Source: Calothrix sp. NIES-2100 (lineage in GTDB: Bacteria > Cyanobacteriota > Cyanobacteriia > Cyanobacteriales > Nostocaceae). From it: 64,000 bases of DNA. The stretch spans positions 4,684,721-4,748,720 of the forward strand of contig NZ_AP018178.1 in NCBI RefSeq assembly GCF_002368195.1, read 5' to 3'. Below, piece by piece: positions 34,290-43,496 of the stretch; position 1 is the first letter of the stretch; every line of letters starts with the position of its first letter. A program made the translations under genes and the position numbers. The notes under the pieces are model-generated. The model was not told the DNA's origin. It saw only the letters and a program-made list of their open reading frames with translations, and did not search any database.

Positions 34290-37200
34290 ATGACGAAGCA
34301 GAAGAAACTCCCTGTGTTGGCTTCTCGCGCTGTGGTTTTATTTTGCTCCCTGCTGTTATTATCCGAGTCAACAGTTGCCAGTGTAGGGAGTTATAAGTTA
34401 AAAATTGCCCAGCAGCCAGCGACAACCAGCCAAGATGCGACTCGTGCGGAAGCGGAAAAGTTAAGGCAGGAAGGATTGCAATTATTTAAGCAAGGAACAG
34501 CAGAATCGTTGAGACAGGCTCTTGTTAAATGGCAAGAAGCGCTAAAACTGTGGCATCAAGTTGGAGATAAGCAATGGCAAGCTTTCACACTCCTTGGTAT
34601 TGGTAGAATTTACGAAGATTTAGGAGACAAGCAAGAGGCTCTCAAATTCTACAACTCTTCTTTGCCTTTGATGAAGGAAGTAGGGGATAAGGCAGGAGAA
34701 GCGACTACCCTCAACAATATTGGCTTAGTCTACTACTCATTAGGAGACCAGCAGCAGGCTCTCAAATTTTACAACGAAGCTCTGCCTTTGAGTAAGGAGG
34801 TGGGGGATAAGGCAGGAGAGGCGAGAACCCTCAACAATATTGGTGGTGTCTACTACTCATTAGGAGACAAGCAGCAGGCTCTCAAATTCTACAACTCTTC
34901 TTTGCCTTTGATGAAGCAGGTGGGGAATAAGGCAGGGGAGGCGAGAACCCTCAACAATATTGGCTTAGTCTACGACTCATTAGGAGACAAGCAGCAGGCT
35001 CTCAAATTCTACAACTCTTCTTTGCCTTTGATGAAGCAGGTGGGGGATAAAGCAGGGGAGGCGGTTACCCTCAACAATATTGGCTTAGTCTACGACTCAT
35101 TAGGAGACAAGCAGCAGGCTCTCAAATTCTACAACTCTTCTTTGCCTTTGAGTCAGCAGGTGGGGGATAAGGCACAGGAGGCGAGAACCCTCAACAATAT
35201 TGGTTTAGTCTACTACTCATTAGGAGACAAGCAGCAAGCACTCAAATTCTTCAACTCTTCTTTGCCTTTGAGTCAGCAGGTGGGGGATAAGGCACAGGAG
35301 GCGACTACCCTCAACAATATTGGCAGTGTCTACGACTCATTAGGAGACCAGCAGCAAGCTTTCAAATTCTACAACTCTTCTTTGCCTTTGAGGAAGGAGG
35401 TGGGGGATAAGGCAGGAGAGGCGACTACCCTCAACAATATTGGTTTAGTCTACTACTCATTAGGAGACAAGCAGCAAGCACTCAAATTCTTCAACTCTTC
35501 TTTGCCTTTGAGTCAGCAGGTGGGGGATAAGGCACAGGAGGCGAGAACCCTCAACAATATTGGCAATGTCTACAACTCATTAGGAGACCAGCAGCAGGCA
35601 CTCAAATTCTTCAACCAAGCTTTGCCTTTGACTAAGGAGGTGGGGTATAAGGAAGGGGAGGCGAATACCCTCAACAATATTGCCATTGTCTACTACTCAT
35701 TAGGAGACCAGCAGCAGGCACTCAAATTCTTCAACCAAGCTTTGCCTTTGACTAAGGAGGTGGGGTATAAGGAAGGGGAGGCGACTACTCTAGGGAATCT
35801 TGCTGACTTAGAACGCAAAGCAGGTAATCTGCAAGCTGCACTTACACAAATCGACAGCGCTATCCAAATTATCGAAGATTTACGCAAAACATATACTAAC
35901 AAAGACCTGCAAAGCACCTATTTCGCCACAGTCCAACATTATTACAAATTCAAAATCGATCTGTTGATGGAACTGCACAAAAAAGAACCATCAAAAAGAT
36001 ACGACGCATTAGCCCTCAACACCAGCGAAGCATCCCGCGCTAGGGGACTTGTAGAACTGTTAACCGAAGCCCGCGCCAATATCCGCAAAGGTGCAAACCC
36101 CCAACTCTTAGCCGAAGAAAGCCGCATACAAGCTTTAATTGATGGTAAAGAAAAAGTACGGTTTGAAATAGTTAACAGCGATAAAATTAAAGACCCCATA
36201 TATAAAGCCAACGCCGAGAAATTACAAACAGAAATTGATGAACTCCTCCGCCAACAAAAAGAACTGGAAACCAAAATCCGCGAAACTAGCCCACAATACG
36301 CTAACCTGAAGTATCCCCAACCCCTGAATTTATCGCAAATTCAGCAACAACTCGATAAAGATACCCTGCTGTTACAATATTCCTTGGATGAGGAACGCAG
36401 CTTTTTATGGGTGGTTTCTCCCAATTCTCTCGATACTTACGAACTTCCCAAAAAACAAGAGATAGAGAAAAGCGCGATTAATTTATTCTGCCTGATTAGC
36501 CAAAACAGTTCTAAACCGCCTTCTGCAACTAATAAAGAACATCCTTGCGCTGGTATCAAAATTCGCCGGATTGATGTCGCCGCAAAGGAACTCAGTCAAC
36601 TGATTCTCGCACCGGTGAAAGATAAATTGGGGACAAAACGCTTAGTAATTGTCGCCGATGGTGCTTTGCAATATATCCCCTTTGCGGCGGTGGCTGATTT
36701 AAATTCTCAACCCAGTTCTACACAAGGTCAAGGGGAAAAAGATAAACTATTGGGAATACAGGTGAGTGTTTCCCGAGAAAAACAAAAAAATCCTGACTGT
36801 GTGGGTGGTGGTATTAGTAGCTGTCCAGGTAAAAATTCACCTGTGAATAAATTTGACTACCAACCGCTATTTATTAATCACGAAATTGTCAGTCTTCCTT
36901 CTGCATCTACCATTGCCATTCAACGCCAGCAACTCGCCAATCGTCAACCCGCACCCAAAGCCTTAGCTATCCTCGCCGACCCAGTATACAGCGCTACCGA
37001 TGAGCGAGTTACCACCGCCAAAAATAAACAACTCCAGCAGCAAGATGACATCGATTTAGAGCTAGAACGCTCTGCCCTCAAGCGTTCTGCTGATATCCTG
37101 AATCGCCAAGGTTGGCCGCGTCTTTTTGGTACACGCACAGAAGCACAGACAATTTTTAAACTCGTACCAGACTCGAAAGGGGTGGAAGTCTTTGATTTTG

Positions 37201-37691
37201 CAGCTAACTATAATTGGGCTACCAGCAGCAATCTCAATCAATTCCGGATTTTACACTTTGCTACCCACGGTTTTGTTAATGATGCTAACCCAGAGTTATC
37301 AGGTATTGTGCTGTCTCTGGTAAACGAACAAGGTAAAGACATTCGCGGATATCTGCGGTTAGCAGACTTGTTTAACCTCGATTATCCGGCAGATTTAATT
37401 GTTCTGAGTGCTTGCGAAACTGGATTAGGTAAGGAAATTCAAGGCGAAGGCTTGGTAGGCTTGACAAGAGGATTAATGTATGCAGGTGGAGAAAGATTGG
37501 TTGTGTCCTTGTGGCAAGTCAGTGATGAAGGGACGGCTGAGTTTATGCAGGAATTTTACAAGCAAATGTGGCAGCAAGGCAAGCCAGCGAATCAGGCTTT
37601 ACGGGCAGCGCAGTTGAAAATGTGGCAACAAGAGAAATGGCGTAATCCTAATTATTGGGCGGCGTTTACGTTTTTGGGTGAATGGCGATAA
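34290..37691 (+). CDS. Secreted TPR-CHAT protease 1
   Basis: This 1133-residue protein has a signal sequence (ASRAVVLFCSLLLLSESTVA, about 10-30), ten nearly identical 40-residue kinesin-light-chain-type TPRs (about 105-505; consensus LNNIGLVYYSLGDKQQALKF), a helical linker (505-700) and a CHAT caspase-like domain (about 720-1133). Predicted catalytic residues are H993 in LHFATHGFV and C1042 in VLSACETGLG. The final block GLTRGLMYAGGERLVVSLWQ is typical. TPRs recognise a partner and CHAT cleaves it; the best-known relative is HetF. The 120-bp DNA repeats are so similar that recent homogenisation or unequal crossing-over is likely. Confidence 0.93.
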   Translation: MTKQKKLPVLASRAVVLFCSLLLLSESTVASVGSYKLKIAQQPATTSQDATRAEAEKLRQEGLQLFKQGTAESLRQALVKWQEALKLWHQVGDKQWQAFTLLGIGRIYEDLGDKQEALKFYNSSLPLMKEVGDKAGEATTLNNIGLVYYSLGDQQQALKFYNEALPLSKEVGDKAGEARTLNNIGGVYYSLGDKQQALKFYNSSLPLMKQVGNKAGEARTLNNIGLVYDSLGDKQQALKFYNSSLPLMKQVGDKAGEAVTLNNIGLVYDSLGDKQQALKFYNSSLPLSQQVGDKAQEARTLNNIGLVYYSLGDKQQALKFFNSSLPLSQQVGDKAQEATTLNNIGSVYDSLGDQQQAFKFYNSSLPLRKEVGDKAGEATTLNNIGLVYYSLGDKQQALKFFNSSLPLSQQVGDKAQEARTLNNIGNVYNSLGDQQQALKFFNQALPLTKEVGYKEGEANTLNNIAIVYYSLGDQQQALKFFNQALPLTKEVGYKEGEATTLGNLADLERKAGNLQAALTQIDSAIQIIEDLRKTYTNKDLQSTYFATVQHYYKFKIDLLMELHKKEPSKRYDALALNTSEASRARGLVELLTEARANIRKGANPQLLAEESRIQALIDGKEKVRFEIVNSDKIKDPIYKANAEKLQTEIDELLRQQKELETKIRETSPQYANLKYPQPLNLSQIQQQLDKDTLLLQYSLDEERSFLWVVSPNSLDTYELPKKQEIEKSAINLFCLISQNSSKPPSATNKEHPCAGIKIRRIDVAAKELSQLILAPVKDKLGTKRLVIVADGALQYIPFAAVADLNSQPSSTQGQGEKDKLLGIQVSVSREKQKNPDCVGGGISSCPGKNSPVNKFDYQPLFINHEIVSLPSASTIAIQRQQLANRQPAPKALAILADPVYSATDERVTTAKNKQLQQQDDIDLELERSALKRSADILNRQGWPRLFGTRTEAQTIFKLVPDSKGVEVFDFAANYNWATSSNLNQFRILHFATHGFVNDANPELSGIVLSLVNEQGKDIRGYLRLADLFNLDYPADLIVLSACETGLGKEIQGEGLVGLTRGLMYAGGERLVVSLWQVSDEGTAEFMQEFYKQMWQQGKPANQALRAAQLKMWQQEKWRNPNYWAAFTFLGEWR

Positions 37692-37711
37692 GTTTTCGAT
37701 CGCAGTTTTTG

Positions 37712-37861
37712 GGCGTTGCTGATTGAAGTATGAATAAGTCTCACGCAAAGCCGAGGACAGTTGCGTGGGCGGGTTTCCCGACTTGAGCAAACTGTCCGTC
37801 GCAAAGAGTCGTTATTTGATTGTGCCAAAAATTTAAATTCATACTCCGATTCAGCAACGCC
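37712..37861. repeat. 150-bp palindromic element with GGCGTTGCTGA termini
   Basis: GGCGTTGCTGATTGAAGTATGAAT (from 37712) and its partner ATTCATACTCCGATTCAGCAACGCC (to 37861) form imperfect 25-bp terminal inverted repeats. The interior is non-coding. The terminus GATTCAGCAACGCC also occurs alone at 13821-13834. It looks like a MITE of an unidentified insertion sequence. Target duplications are not clear. Confidence 0.65.
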
Positions 37862-37965
37862 AATTTTTTTGTGCGCCTAATCTGCGATCGCATGATTTTT
37901 TTTTCGGGAAAATATTTTGCTTTAACCTATTTTACAAGTATAAAACTATACTTTACAATTCTTAA

Positions 37966-38013
37966 TAAGAAAGGCGATCGCCCTCTGCCAAGAAACTGCG
38001 ATCGCCTTTCTGT
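37966..38013. terminator. Hairpin built from two HIP1 sites
   Basis: AGAAAGGCGATCGC and GCGATCGCCTTTCT pair perfectly around a 17-nt loop, followed by GTAAAC. It sits in the 350-bp gap after TPR-CHAT 1 and may end that transcript or form a structured leader of the small gene at 38044. Its role is inferred from structure alone. Confidence 0.4.
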
Positions 38014-38043
38014 AAACCCCCATTATGGGAGACAAATACAATC

Positions 38044-38340
38044 ATGGCACAAGTAGAAAATTTTGTAGAAAATCCAAATTTCGCCCTATCAGATTTACAC
38101 CAATACCTAGGCGGCGAAAACTTAAATACACCCCCAGTAAATCAACCTGCTGCAAATCCATCGCCTAAAAGAGAACCGATAAAACATTTACTCATTGCTT
38201 CTCCTAAAGTCGTCATCAGTACAATTCACCATCTACAAGTCATAGGTTACGCTAGCACAGGAGACTGGAGTCCATTACTACCAACCGCCAACCCAGAGGA
38301 AGTCATGAGTATTTTAATCCGTCAGATTTTAATCCAATAA
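38044..38340 (+). CDS. Small hypothetical protein
   Basis: This 98-residue protein starts at ATG 38044 with GGAGA at about 38027. I do not recognise a family. It has an acidic N-terminus (VENFVENPNFALSDLHQYLG), a Pro/Asn-rich linker (30-45) and a helical C-terminus (LIASPKVVISTIHHLQVIGY, then SPLLPTANPEEVMSILIRQI). There is no signal or membrane segment. A clear terminator follows at once, so it is a monocistronic unit. It lacks the island promoter motif and so is probably not part of that regulon. Confidence 0.7.
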   Translation: MAQVENFVENPNFALSDLHQYLGGENLNTPPVNQPAANPSPKREPIKHLLIASPKVVISTIHHLQVIGYASTGDWSPLLPTANPEEVMSILIRQILIQ

Positions 38341-38352
38341 CCAATTAAAAAA

Positions 38353-38383
38353 TCAGAACCCCGTTAACAAAGCGGGGTTCTGA
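38353..38383 (+). terminator. Rho-independent terminator of the small gene
   Basis: TCAGAACCCCG (38353-38363) and CGGGGTTCTGA (38373-38383) form an 11-bp perfect stem, followed by CTTTGAT, 13 bp after the stop codon. Confidence 0.8.
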
Positions 38384-38432
38384 CTTTGATATTCAATTTT
38401 CAGCTGACAACTGACAACTAACAACTGACAAA

Positions 38433-38963
38433 TTACGCATTCCGTATCTGTTCGAGAGTATCAAGAGACTTTTGAGCTAATTCCTGTTCACCGGCTTTTT
38501 GGAAAATATTGGCTGCTGTTTGTAAATCCGAAATAGCCAGTTGCTTACTTCCCAAAGCATAATTAGAAACGCCTCGGAACAAATAAGCATAACCAATATT
38601 AGTATCCAGCTTAATAGTTTGGTCAAAATCTGCTTTAGCTTCCTGATATTGCTTTAAGTTAAAATAGGCAACACCTCTACCCAGATAGGCATAGGGATTA
38701 TTAGGCTCTATTTGGATTGATTGGTTAAAAGCCTGAATAGCTCCCTGATAATCATCTTTTTCCAACAATGCAAATCCTGCTTCTAAAGAGGATTTGAAGT
38801 TATTATTATCAGTTGACGATTGAGTAAAATTAGATTCAATTTGCAACTTTTCTGCCTGGGGTTTAAATTCAATGCTGGGTAACTTTTCAGCATTAGCTTT
38901 AGGAGCGCAAACCATTAAACCGAATAAAATCATTCCTGAAGCTAAAACTTTAAATCCTTTCAT
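38433..38963 (-). CDS. Small secreted TPR protein
   Basis: I place the start at ATG 38963 (MKGFKVLASGMILFGLMVCA), because GGAG stands 9 bp upstream and a signal peptide follows directly; the longer frame from 39023 has neither. The ~176-residue product has a signal peptide ending near APKANA and three TPRs (about 75-165: GFALLEKDDYQGAIQAFNQS; YLGRGVAYFNLKQYQEAKAD; YLFRGVSNYALGSKQLAISD). It has no catalytic domain and is probably a periplasmic adaptor for the island proteases. Two copies of the TGCATACCCCC motif lie upstream. Confidence 0.85.
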   Translation of the reverse strand: MKGFKVLASGMILFGLMVCAPKANAEKLPSIEFKPQAEKLQIESNFTQSSTDNNNFKSSLEAGFALLEKDDYQGAIQAFNQSIQIEPNNPYAYLGRGVAYFNLKQYQEAKADFDQTIKLDTNIGYAYLFRGVSNYALGSKQLAISDLQTAANIFQKAGEQELAQKSLDTLEQIRNA

Positions 38964-39106
38964 TTGTAGTTCTCCAATAAAATGCATGACAAAGAGCGTT
39001 GAGTATGGATGAGAAATTAGCACTTCGTAGAAAATGATGGTAGATACACCGTCATCTCGGCTTTGTTACCTATGCATAACCGCTAACTTTGGTTATCTTA
39101 TGGATA

Positions 39107-39136
39107 TATACTTCTCAGCCCAGTAGGGGGTATGCA
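39107..39136 (-). promoter_or_regulatory. Island promoter motif, small TPR gene
   Basis: On the minus strand TGCATACCCCC (39136-39126), 9 nt, GAGAAGTATA (39116-39107). It shares the longer stretch AAAACTGCATACCCCC and GGCTGAGAAGTA with the copy before the CHAT-CHASE2 gene. It lies 145-175 bp before ATG 38963. Confidence 0.7.
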
Positions 39137-39173
39137 GTTTTCACAAATGAAGCAATTTTAATTTCTTGTTTAT

Positions 39174-39203
39174 CTATATCTCTGGCGACTCAGGGGGTAT
39201 GCA
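39174..39203 (-). promoter_or_regulatory. Second island-type motif upstream of the small TPR gene
   Basis: On the minus strand TGCATACCCCC (39203-39193), 10 nt, GAGATATAG (39182-39174). It is a second, tandem copy 67 bp further upstream of the same gene. The flanking sequence differs, so it is not a recent duplication. Confidence 0.6.
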
Positions 39204-39263
39204 AAAATTCGGGACACTACACCCGCATTTCTCACAAGCAGTAGGGGCGGGTTCACTGCATTG

Positions 39264-39505
39264 GTGTCAACTTAAGTTAAAAGGCTTATCCCACAAGCGT
39301 TTTACCCCAACCCTCAATCCCCTCCCCTTGGCAAGGGGAGGGGAGGTTTTGCGTCAGCAAAGCCGGGGTGGGGTGACGCGAATCTTGATGGGAAGCGAGA
39401 AAAAGTTTCTCTGTTTAGTGAGGTACAGTCACCCCACCCCCAACCCCCTCCCCGCAAGCGAGGAGGGGGCTACGATATAGCTCATGTGATTAGAAAATGC
39501 GATAT
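39264..39505. repeat. Truncated GTGTCAACTTAA element (copy 3) plus G/C-rich hairpin repeat
   Basis: GTGTCAACTTAAG starts at 39264 and the family core runs to about 39400, where the right terminus is lost. A second repeat unit (GAGGTACAGTCACCCC... CCTCCCCGCAAGCGAGGAGG ... ATATAGCTCATGTGATTAG) follows at 39407-39505 and recurs at about 42735-42910. Together they fill the 39024-39508 gap beyond the promoter motifs. Confidence 0.7.
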
Positions 39506-39508
39506 TAT

Positions 39509-40231
39509 TCAGGGCTTCAACGAATGCATCGCTGATTTTTTTACAACCTGGGGCTGATTCTGTTCTGTCTCACATATCTTCTTTAACAAATCTGTTGTAT
39601 GCGGCGATAAATCCTTTGAGAGATTAGGAACAGAATATACTTGCTGTAATACATCAGACCATAACTCATGTTTAGCAAAAAAATCGGCTTTTTCTAGAGC
39701 AATTGTTTTTTCATCTGCACCTTGGGTTTGCAATCGCTTTTCTAAAGCCTTCAGTTCATCAGTGATTTTCTGACGTTCTTGTCCATTCATCACTTGAAAC
39801 TTGGCAAATATAGTAGGATTATCGCCCATAAATCCCTTCCAATCATAGCTTCGCCCTGGTTGTAATGCTTGTTCGCCTTGATAAATTGCCAAAGTTTCTG
39901 GACTCTTAATTTCTTGATTCCAAAAATTTTTCTGACTGCGTGCTTTTGACACAGCAATTTCCTTTAAATTACCTTGCCATAAAAACATGGGATTAGTACT
40001 ATAAATTTTCCCATTAGGAGTAATCAGACATAAACCCTGTAGGGGATCGCGGGAAATTGGCCGTTCTTTTTTCCTTTTTAGTAACCAATCAATCATACCT
40101 GTTAAGGATGCTCTCTCGATTCTAGTTTGCCCGATTGTGATTTCTGGAGCAATTAACAAAGCAGGAATAACGGAAACTGATGCTAAACCAGCCAACATCA
40201 ACAAGCGAATTCCAGTCATTTTATTAAGCAT
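39509..40231 (-). CDS. Secreted protein of the CHAT-CHASE2 operon, family not certain
   Basis: This 240-residue protein has a signal peptide (TGIRLLMLAGLASVSVIPAL, ending about 30). A conserved-looking core follows: CLITPNGKIYSTNPMFLWQG, then QALQPGRSYDWKGF and a C-terminal helical pair (ITDELKALEKRLQTQGADEK, YSVPNLSKDLSPHTTDLL). The layout resembles DUF928-like secreted proteins found beside cyanobacterial CHASE2 genes, but I am not sure of that family. Its start overlaps the CHAT-CHASE2 stop by 8 bp, so they are translationally coupled. It is probably a periplasmic partner or substrate of the CHASE2 sensor. Confidence 0.75.
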   Translation of the reverse strand: MLNKMTGIRLLMLAGLASVSVIPALLIAPEITIGQTRIERASLTGMIDWLLKRKKERPISRDPLQGLCLITPNGKIYSTNPMFLWQGNLKEIAVSKARSQKNFWNQEIKSPETLAIYQGEQALQPGRSYDWKGFMGDNPTIFAKFQVMNGQERQKITDELKALEKRLQTQGADEKTIALEKADFFAKHELWSDVLQQVYSVPNLSKDLSPHTTDLLKKICETEQNQPQVVKKSAMHSLKP

Positions 40232-42683
40232 CTTTCGTCCTCAATACCGATAAAATATAAAACCAGAAAGTAGCAGATGGTAAAAACAAAGGTACTAAAA
40301 GATTTAGCGATATATACATTTGCATGGATATCAATCCATAGATTACAGTACCACCTGCGAGTAAAGCGATTAATAAACGACTACTGCGTTTACTCTGCTG
40401 ACGTTGCAACAGAAATAATTGTGTCCCTTTACCAAAAAATACTGCAATTCCCATGATCCACAAATCAGGAATGGGGATAATCAGGTGTTGTTTCATGAGG
40501 TTTTGCATCATGTAAGCATTGATTTCTACCCCGGTGAAATCTCGTAGTAACCCACTTGTAGGATATTGCCTCCGCCAATAAGCTACCCCCAGTGGTAGGG
40601 GAAAAATATCGCTATGATCGTTTGATAATCCGGAATCTTTATATCCAGCAGCACCAATTAAGACAACTTGCTGTTTTAAATTTTCTTGATTGAGAGTTGT
40701 ATTGTTCTGTAAATAATTACCTGCATTAACTACTTGATAAACTTGATTAGGTGGTAGGGAATAATCAATAATTGGATATAACCAAGTTTGTCCAAAATAT
40801 TCAGAAAAGCTACTTAGCTTTGACAGACGTAACTTGTGGACTTTTTTACTCAAAGATGAATTTGCTGGCGCTTCACCAAGATATTTAATTACATCGGTAC
40901 GTAAATCATTATTTCTCAAAGATTGGGGCTGGGGCAGATTTTCAGATAAATTTTCTTGATTTATCCAAGATACCAATGTCATCAAGTAAGTAAATGGACA
41001 GCTTTGGATACAATCTTTATTTGTATTTACTAATGACAAATGACCAGAAAGGTGATCAACATAACCTTGCTGAGTTTGATGAAGATTCGCAACGCTATTA
41101 TTTACAGCTTGCTCTAGATTATCATTATTCAATATCGAGCCAAAGATAAACCACGTCCCATTTTTATTGATGGAATTTACTACTGATTTTTCTAAAATAC
41201 TATCTTCTTCTGTCACCCTATCAAAGAGATAATCTATACCGATAACCTTGGCATTATCTATTGTCAATTTATCAATTAATCTAGCAAAATAACTCCGATC
41301 GAGAGGATTAAATTTATCAGCTTTCGTTTTAACTGCATTCAATGAATTTTCATCAATATGAATTAATATAACTGGTGGGGTTTTGTCTTTTGGTACTTGT
41401 TGAGTCACATCGCGATAAACTGCTTGCATACCAGTTTGCAAGTCGAGTACAGTTTCTTGTACAGGAGAGAGAAAACTGAAAATAACTAATGTTCCTAACG
41501 CCAAAGTTTCATAGCGTGTTGGTAACCATTTTTTAATTTGATGTTGAATACCAAACGGTTGTAAACAAAATAATTCTGCATGAGGATGACGAAATAAAAC
41601 AGGAACAAGGTAAGCACTAGGATAGGTAAGATTTTTTTCTACTTTGAGATAATCGCTAGCTGTTAATAATGCTTCGTGAACATCTTTATATTCTTTCAGT
41701 GCATTTAAAAATTGAACAAAAAACTCTCCAGCTACGCGATTGTGTATCTTTTCGCGCATAATTGCAACTTGACTTAAGCCTAAATCAATCAATTTATTAG
41801 CAATACTTAAACCATCACAAGAGTTAAATATAGCGAATTTTAAACCATTATTAATGGCAGTAGTTAAGGGCTTTTCGATTTCACTTAAAGAAATATTAAC
41901 ATTAGGCGCAATTGATATCTGACCACCAGTGAAAGTACTTTCATTACTGTGTCCAGCGAAAAACAGCATATCCCAGCTTTGAGTAGTCAGGGCGTTAATT
42001 ATTTCATTTTTCCAATTATTAATATTTTTATCTTGTTCCCAACGAAGTACTTTAACTTCAAAATTGGCGAGTTTTTTGAGTGATGATATAGCACGGGATT
42101 CGTCTGCAAAGCTTAAGCCAGTATCATCACCAAAAATAGCTAAAATTTTCGCTTTTCTCAAACCTTTTCTCGGAAAATTTGTCACTGCTTGCAGAATATT
42201 CAGGGGTTGACGCACAATCCGCAGTTTACCAGATGTCAATTCGGTGCTGATTTCCCATGCTTCCCAAGGTAAATGTTCTAATTCGGGAGAGTTACAACTA
42301 ATAAAAATATTAATGTTGCTGGCAGCGTTACCTTTTAATTCATGTTTGTAATTTTCTACAGCTTGCTTACTAATTTTCGCCCGGATGTCATATAATCTTT
42401 CACTGCGTAACCATTGATGAAACTCATATAAAAGTTTAGCTTCTGCTTGCACTAATTGAGCTTGCCAATCTACAGGAGGCGGCATAATCACGCCTTTGTT
42501 GACAACTTTACCCCGCAATTTGTTTCTATAAAAATTAATATAAATTCTCTGCCATTGTTCATGGGAGGTGATGATATTTACTGGGTAAGTAATTTCAGCC
42601 GTCATTTGCTGATGCTGCCCCCAGGACAATTCAAATAAGCAGGTTTGTTCAACTTTTTGAATTTTTAAATAAAAATTAGTCAT
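40224..42683 (-). CDS. CHAT-CHASE2 membrane protein
   Basis: This protein has 819 residues. N-terminal helical/beta region 1-170; CHAT domain at about 170-385 with H245 in LFFAGHSNES and C289 in IFNSCDGLS; a membrane segment near 390-410 (LALGTLVIFSFLSPV); a periplasmic CHASE2 sensor at about 430-730 (PPVILIHIDENSL, YFARLIDKL, AKVIGIDYLFD, ILIGA-like QQVVLIGAAGY); and two or three C-terminal membrane helices (731-819). An extracytoplasmic sensor coupled to a cytoplasmic caspase-like peptidase is a natural signal converter. It overlaps the next gene by 8 bp. The island promoter motif is about 410-440 bp upstream, separated by repeats. Confidence 0.88.
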   Translation of the reverse strand: MTNFYLKIQKVEQTCLFELSWGQHQQMTAEITYPVNIITSHEQWQRIYINFYRNKLRGKVVNKGVIMPPPVDWQAQLVQAEAKLLYEFHQWLRSERLYDIRAKISKQAVENYKHELKGNAASNINIFISCNSPELEHLPWEAWEISTELTSGKLRIVRQPLNILQAVTNFPRKGLRKAKILAIFGDDTGLSFADESRAISSLKKLANFEVKVLRWEQDKNINNWKNEIINALTTQSWDMLFFAGHSNESTFTGGQISIAPNVNISLSEIEKPLTTAINNGLKFAIFNSCDGLSIANKLIDLGLSQVAIMREKIHNRVAGEFFVQFLNALKEYKDVHEALLTASDYLKVEKNLTYPSAYLVPVLFRHPHAELFCLQPFGIQHQIKKWLPTRYETLALGTLVIFSFLSPVQETVLDLQTGMQAVYRDVTQQVPKDKTPPVILIHIDENSLNAVKTKADKFNPLDRSYFARLIDKLTIDNAKVIGIDYLFDRVTEEDSILEKSVVNSINKNGTWFIFGSILNNDNLEQAVNNSVANLHQTQQGYVDHLSGHLSLVNTNKDCIQSCPFTYLMTLVSWINQENLSENLPQPQSLRNNDLRTDVIKYLGEAPANSSLSKKVHKLRLSKLSSFSEYFGQTWLYPIIDYSLPPNQVYQVVNAGNYLQNNTTLNQENLKQQVVLIGAAGYKDSGLSNDHSDIFPLPLGVAYWRRQYPTSGLLRDFTGVEINAYMMQNLMKQHLIIPIPDLWIMGIAVFFGKGTQLFLLQRQQSKRSSRLLIALLAGGTVIYGLISMQMYISLNLLVPLFLPSATFWFYILSVLRTKDA

Positions 42684-42734
42684 AGCTGATTTATCATTAG
42701 TTTGTAGTCAGGACTTCAGTCCTTATAGCGTTTC

Positions 42735-42915
42735 TCTGTTTAGTGAGGTACAATCACCCCACCCCCAACCCCCTCCCCGCAAGCGAGGAGGGGGCTATGA
42801 TGTCTGACTTTTCACGTCATGTGGAAAAGAAGATAGCGAAACCTAACCCCCAGCCCCCTCGCCGCAAGCGAGGAGGGGGCTATGATATAGCTCATGTGAT
42901 TAGGAAATGCTATAT
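42735..42915. repeat. Two G/C-rich hairpin repeat units upstream of CHAT-CHASE2
   Basis: Two units of the form CACCCCCAACCCC / CCTCCCCGCAAGCGAGGAGG and GCTATGATATAGCTCATGTG stand here in tandem, matching the one at 39407-39505. They lie between the CHAT-CHASE2 start and its promoter motif and would form strong hairpins in the leader RNA. No gene is present in 42684-43496. Confidence 0.75.
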
Positions 42916-43090
42916 TTCAAATCAATCTTTACTTTTGAAAATTCATCCTTCTATTTGACTCGACATCACTCCACCTCACTGACTGATGTCAACGCAGTCC
43001 GATAAAACGATATTGATAAATGATTTTTGCGGTTTTTACCGAAATCTAGCTTTTGGCGCATTTGTTAGTCCTTCAGCATCTGTGTAATTA

Positions 43091-43121
43091 CTCTTACTTC
43101 TCAGCCAAGAGGGGGTATGCA
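43091..43121 (-). promoter_or_regulatory. Island promoter motif, CHAT-CHASE2 operon
   Basis: On the minus strand TGCATACCCCC (43121-43111), 8 nt, GAGAAGTAAGAG (43102-43091). It lies about 410 bp before ATG 42683, longer than in the other units, because the repeat units at 42735-42915 and other sequence lie between. Confidence 0.65.
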
Positions 43122-43496
43122 GTTTTGGCGGTTAGAGATATTGTCGAGTATTTTCCTGCGTCAGAATGCTGAAGATTTCGTGAAGTTGTCCTGCAAATTA
43201 CCAGAATTGCAGAAAATAGGTTGTATGTGGATGGTAAGGGCACGGCATCAATAAGATATAGCGGTTATCGCTTGAGTCCAATACACAAAGTAGGGCCACG
43301 GCAGTGCCGTGCCCCTACACGCGACGATATAATTTTGTATTGCATCTAACACCAGAAGCGCTATATCCGTCTGAGTTAAAGGCTTTCGCTGCCGTGCCCC
43401 TACGCTGTATTATTGCTTATCAGGCGATCGCACTTTTGCTCTGGGTGTAGTCGCGATCGCTTTCAATATCTCCTTAAAAATGACTACCAAGGAGTG

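Noticed and set aside
34600..35810. Tandem repeat as a non-coding satellite
   Set aside because: The 120-bp units encode clean TPR helices within one long frame that continues into a CHAT domain.
39166..39480. 104-codon plus ORF
   Set aside because: Runs through the GTGTCAACTTAA element and a G/C-rich hairpin; its residues are translations of known repeats.
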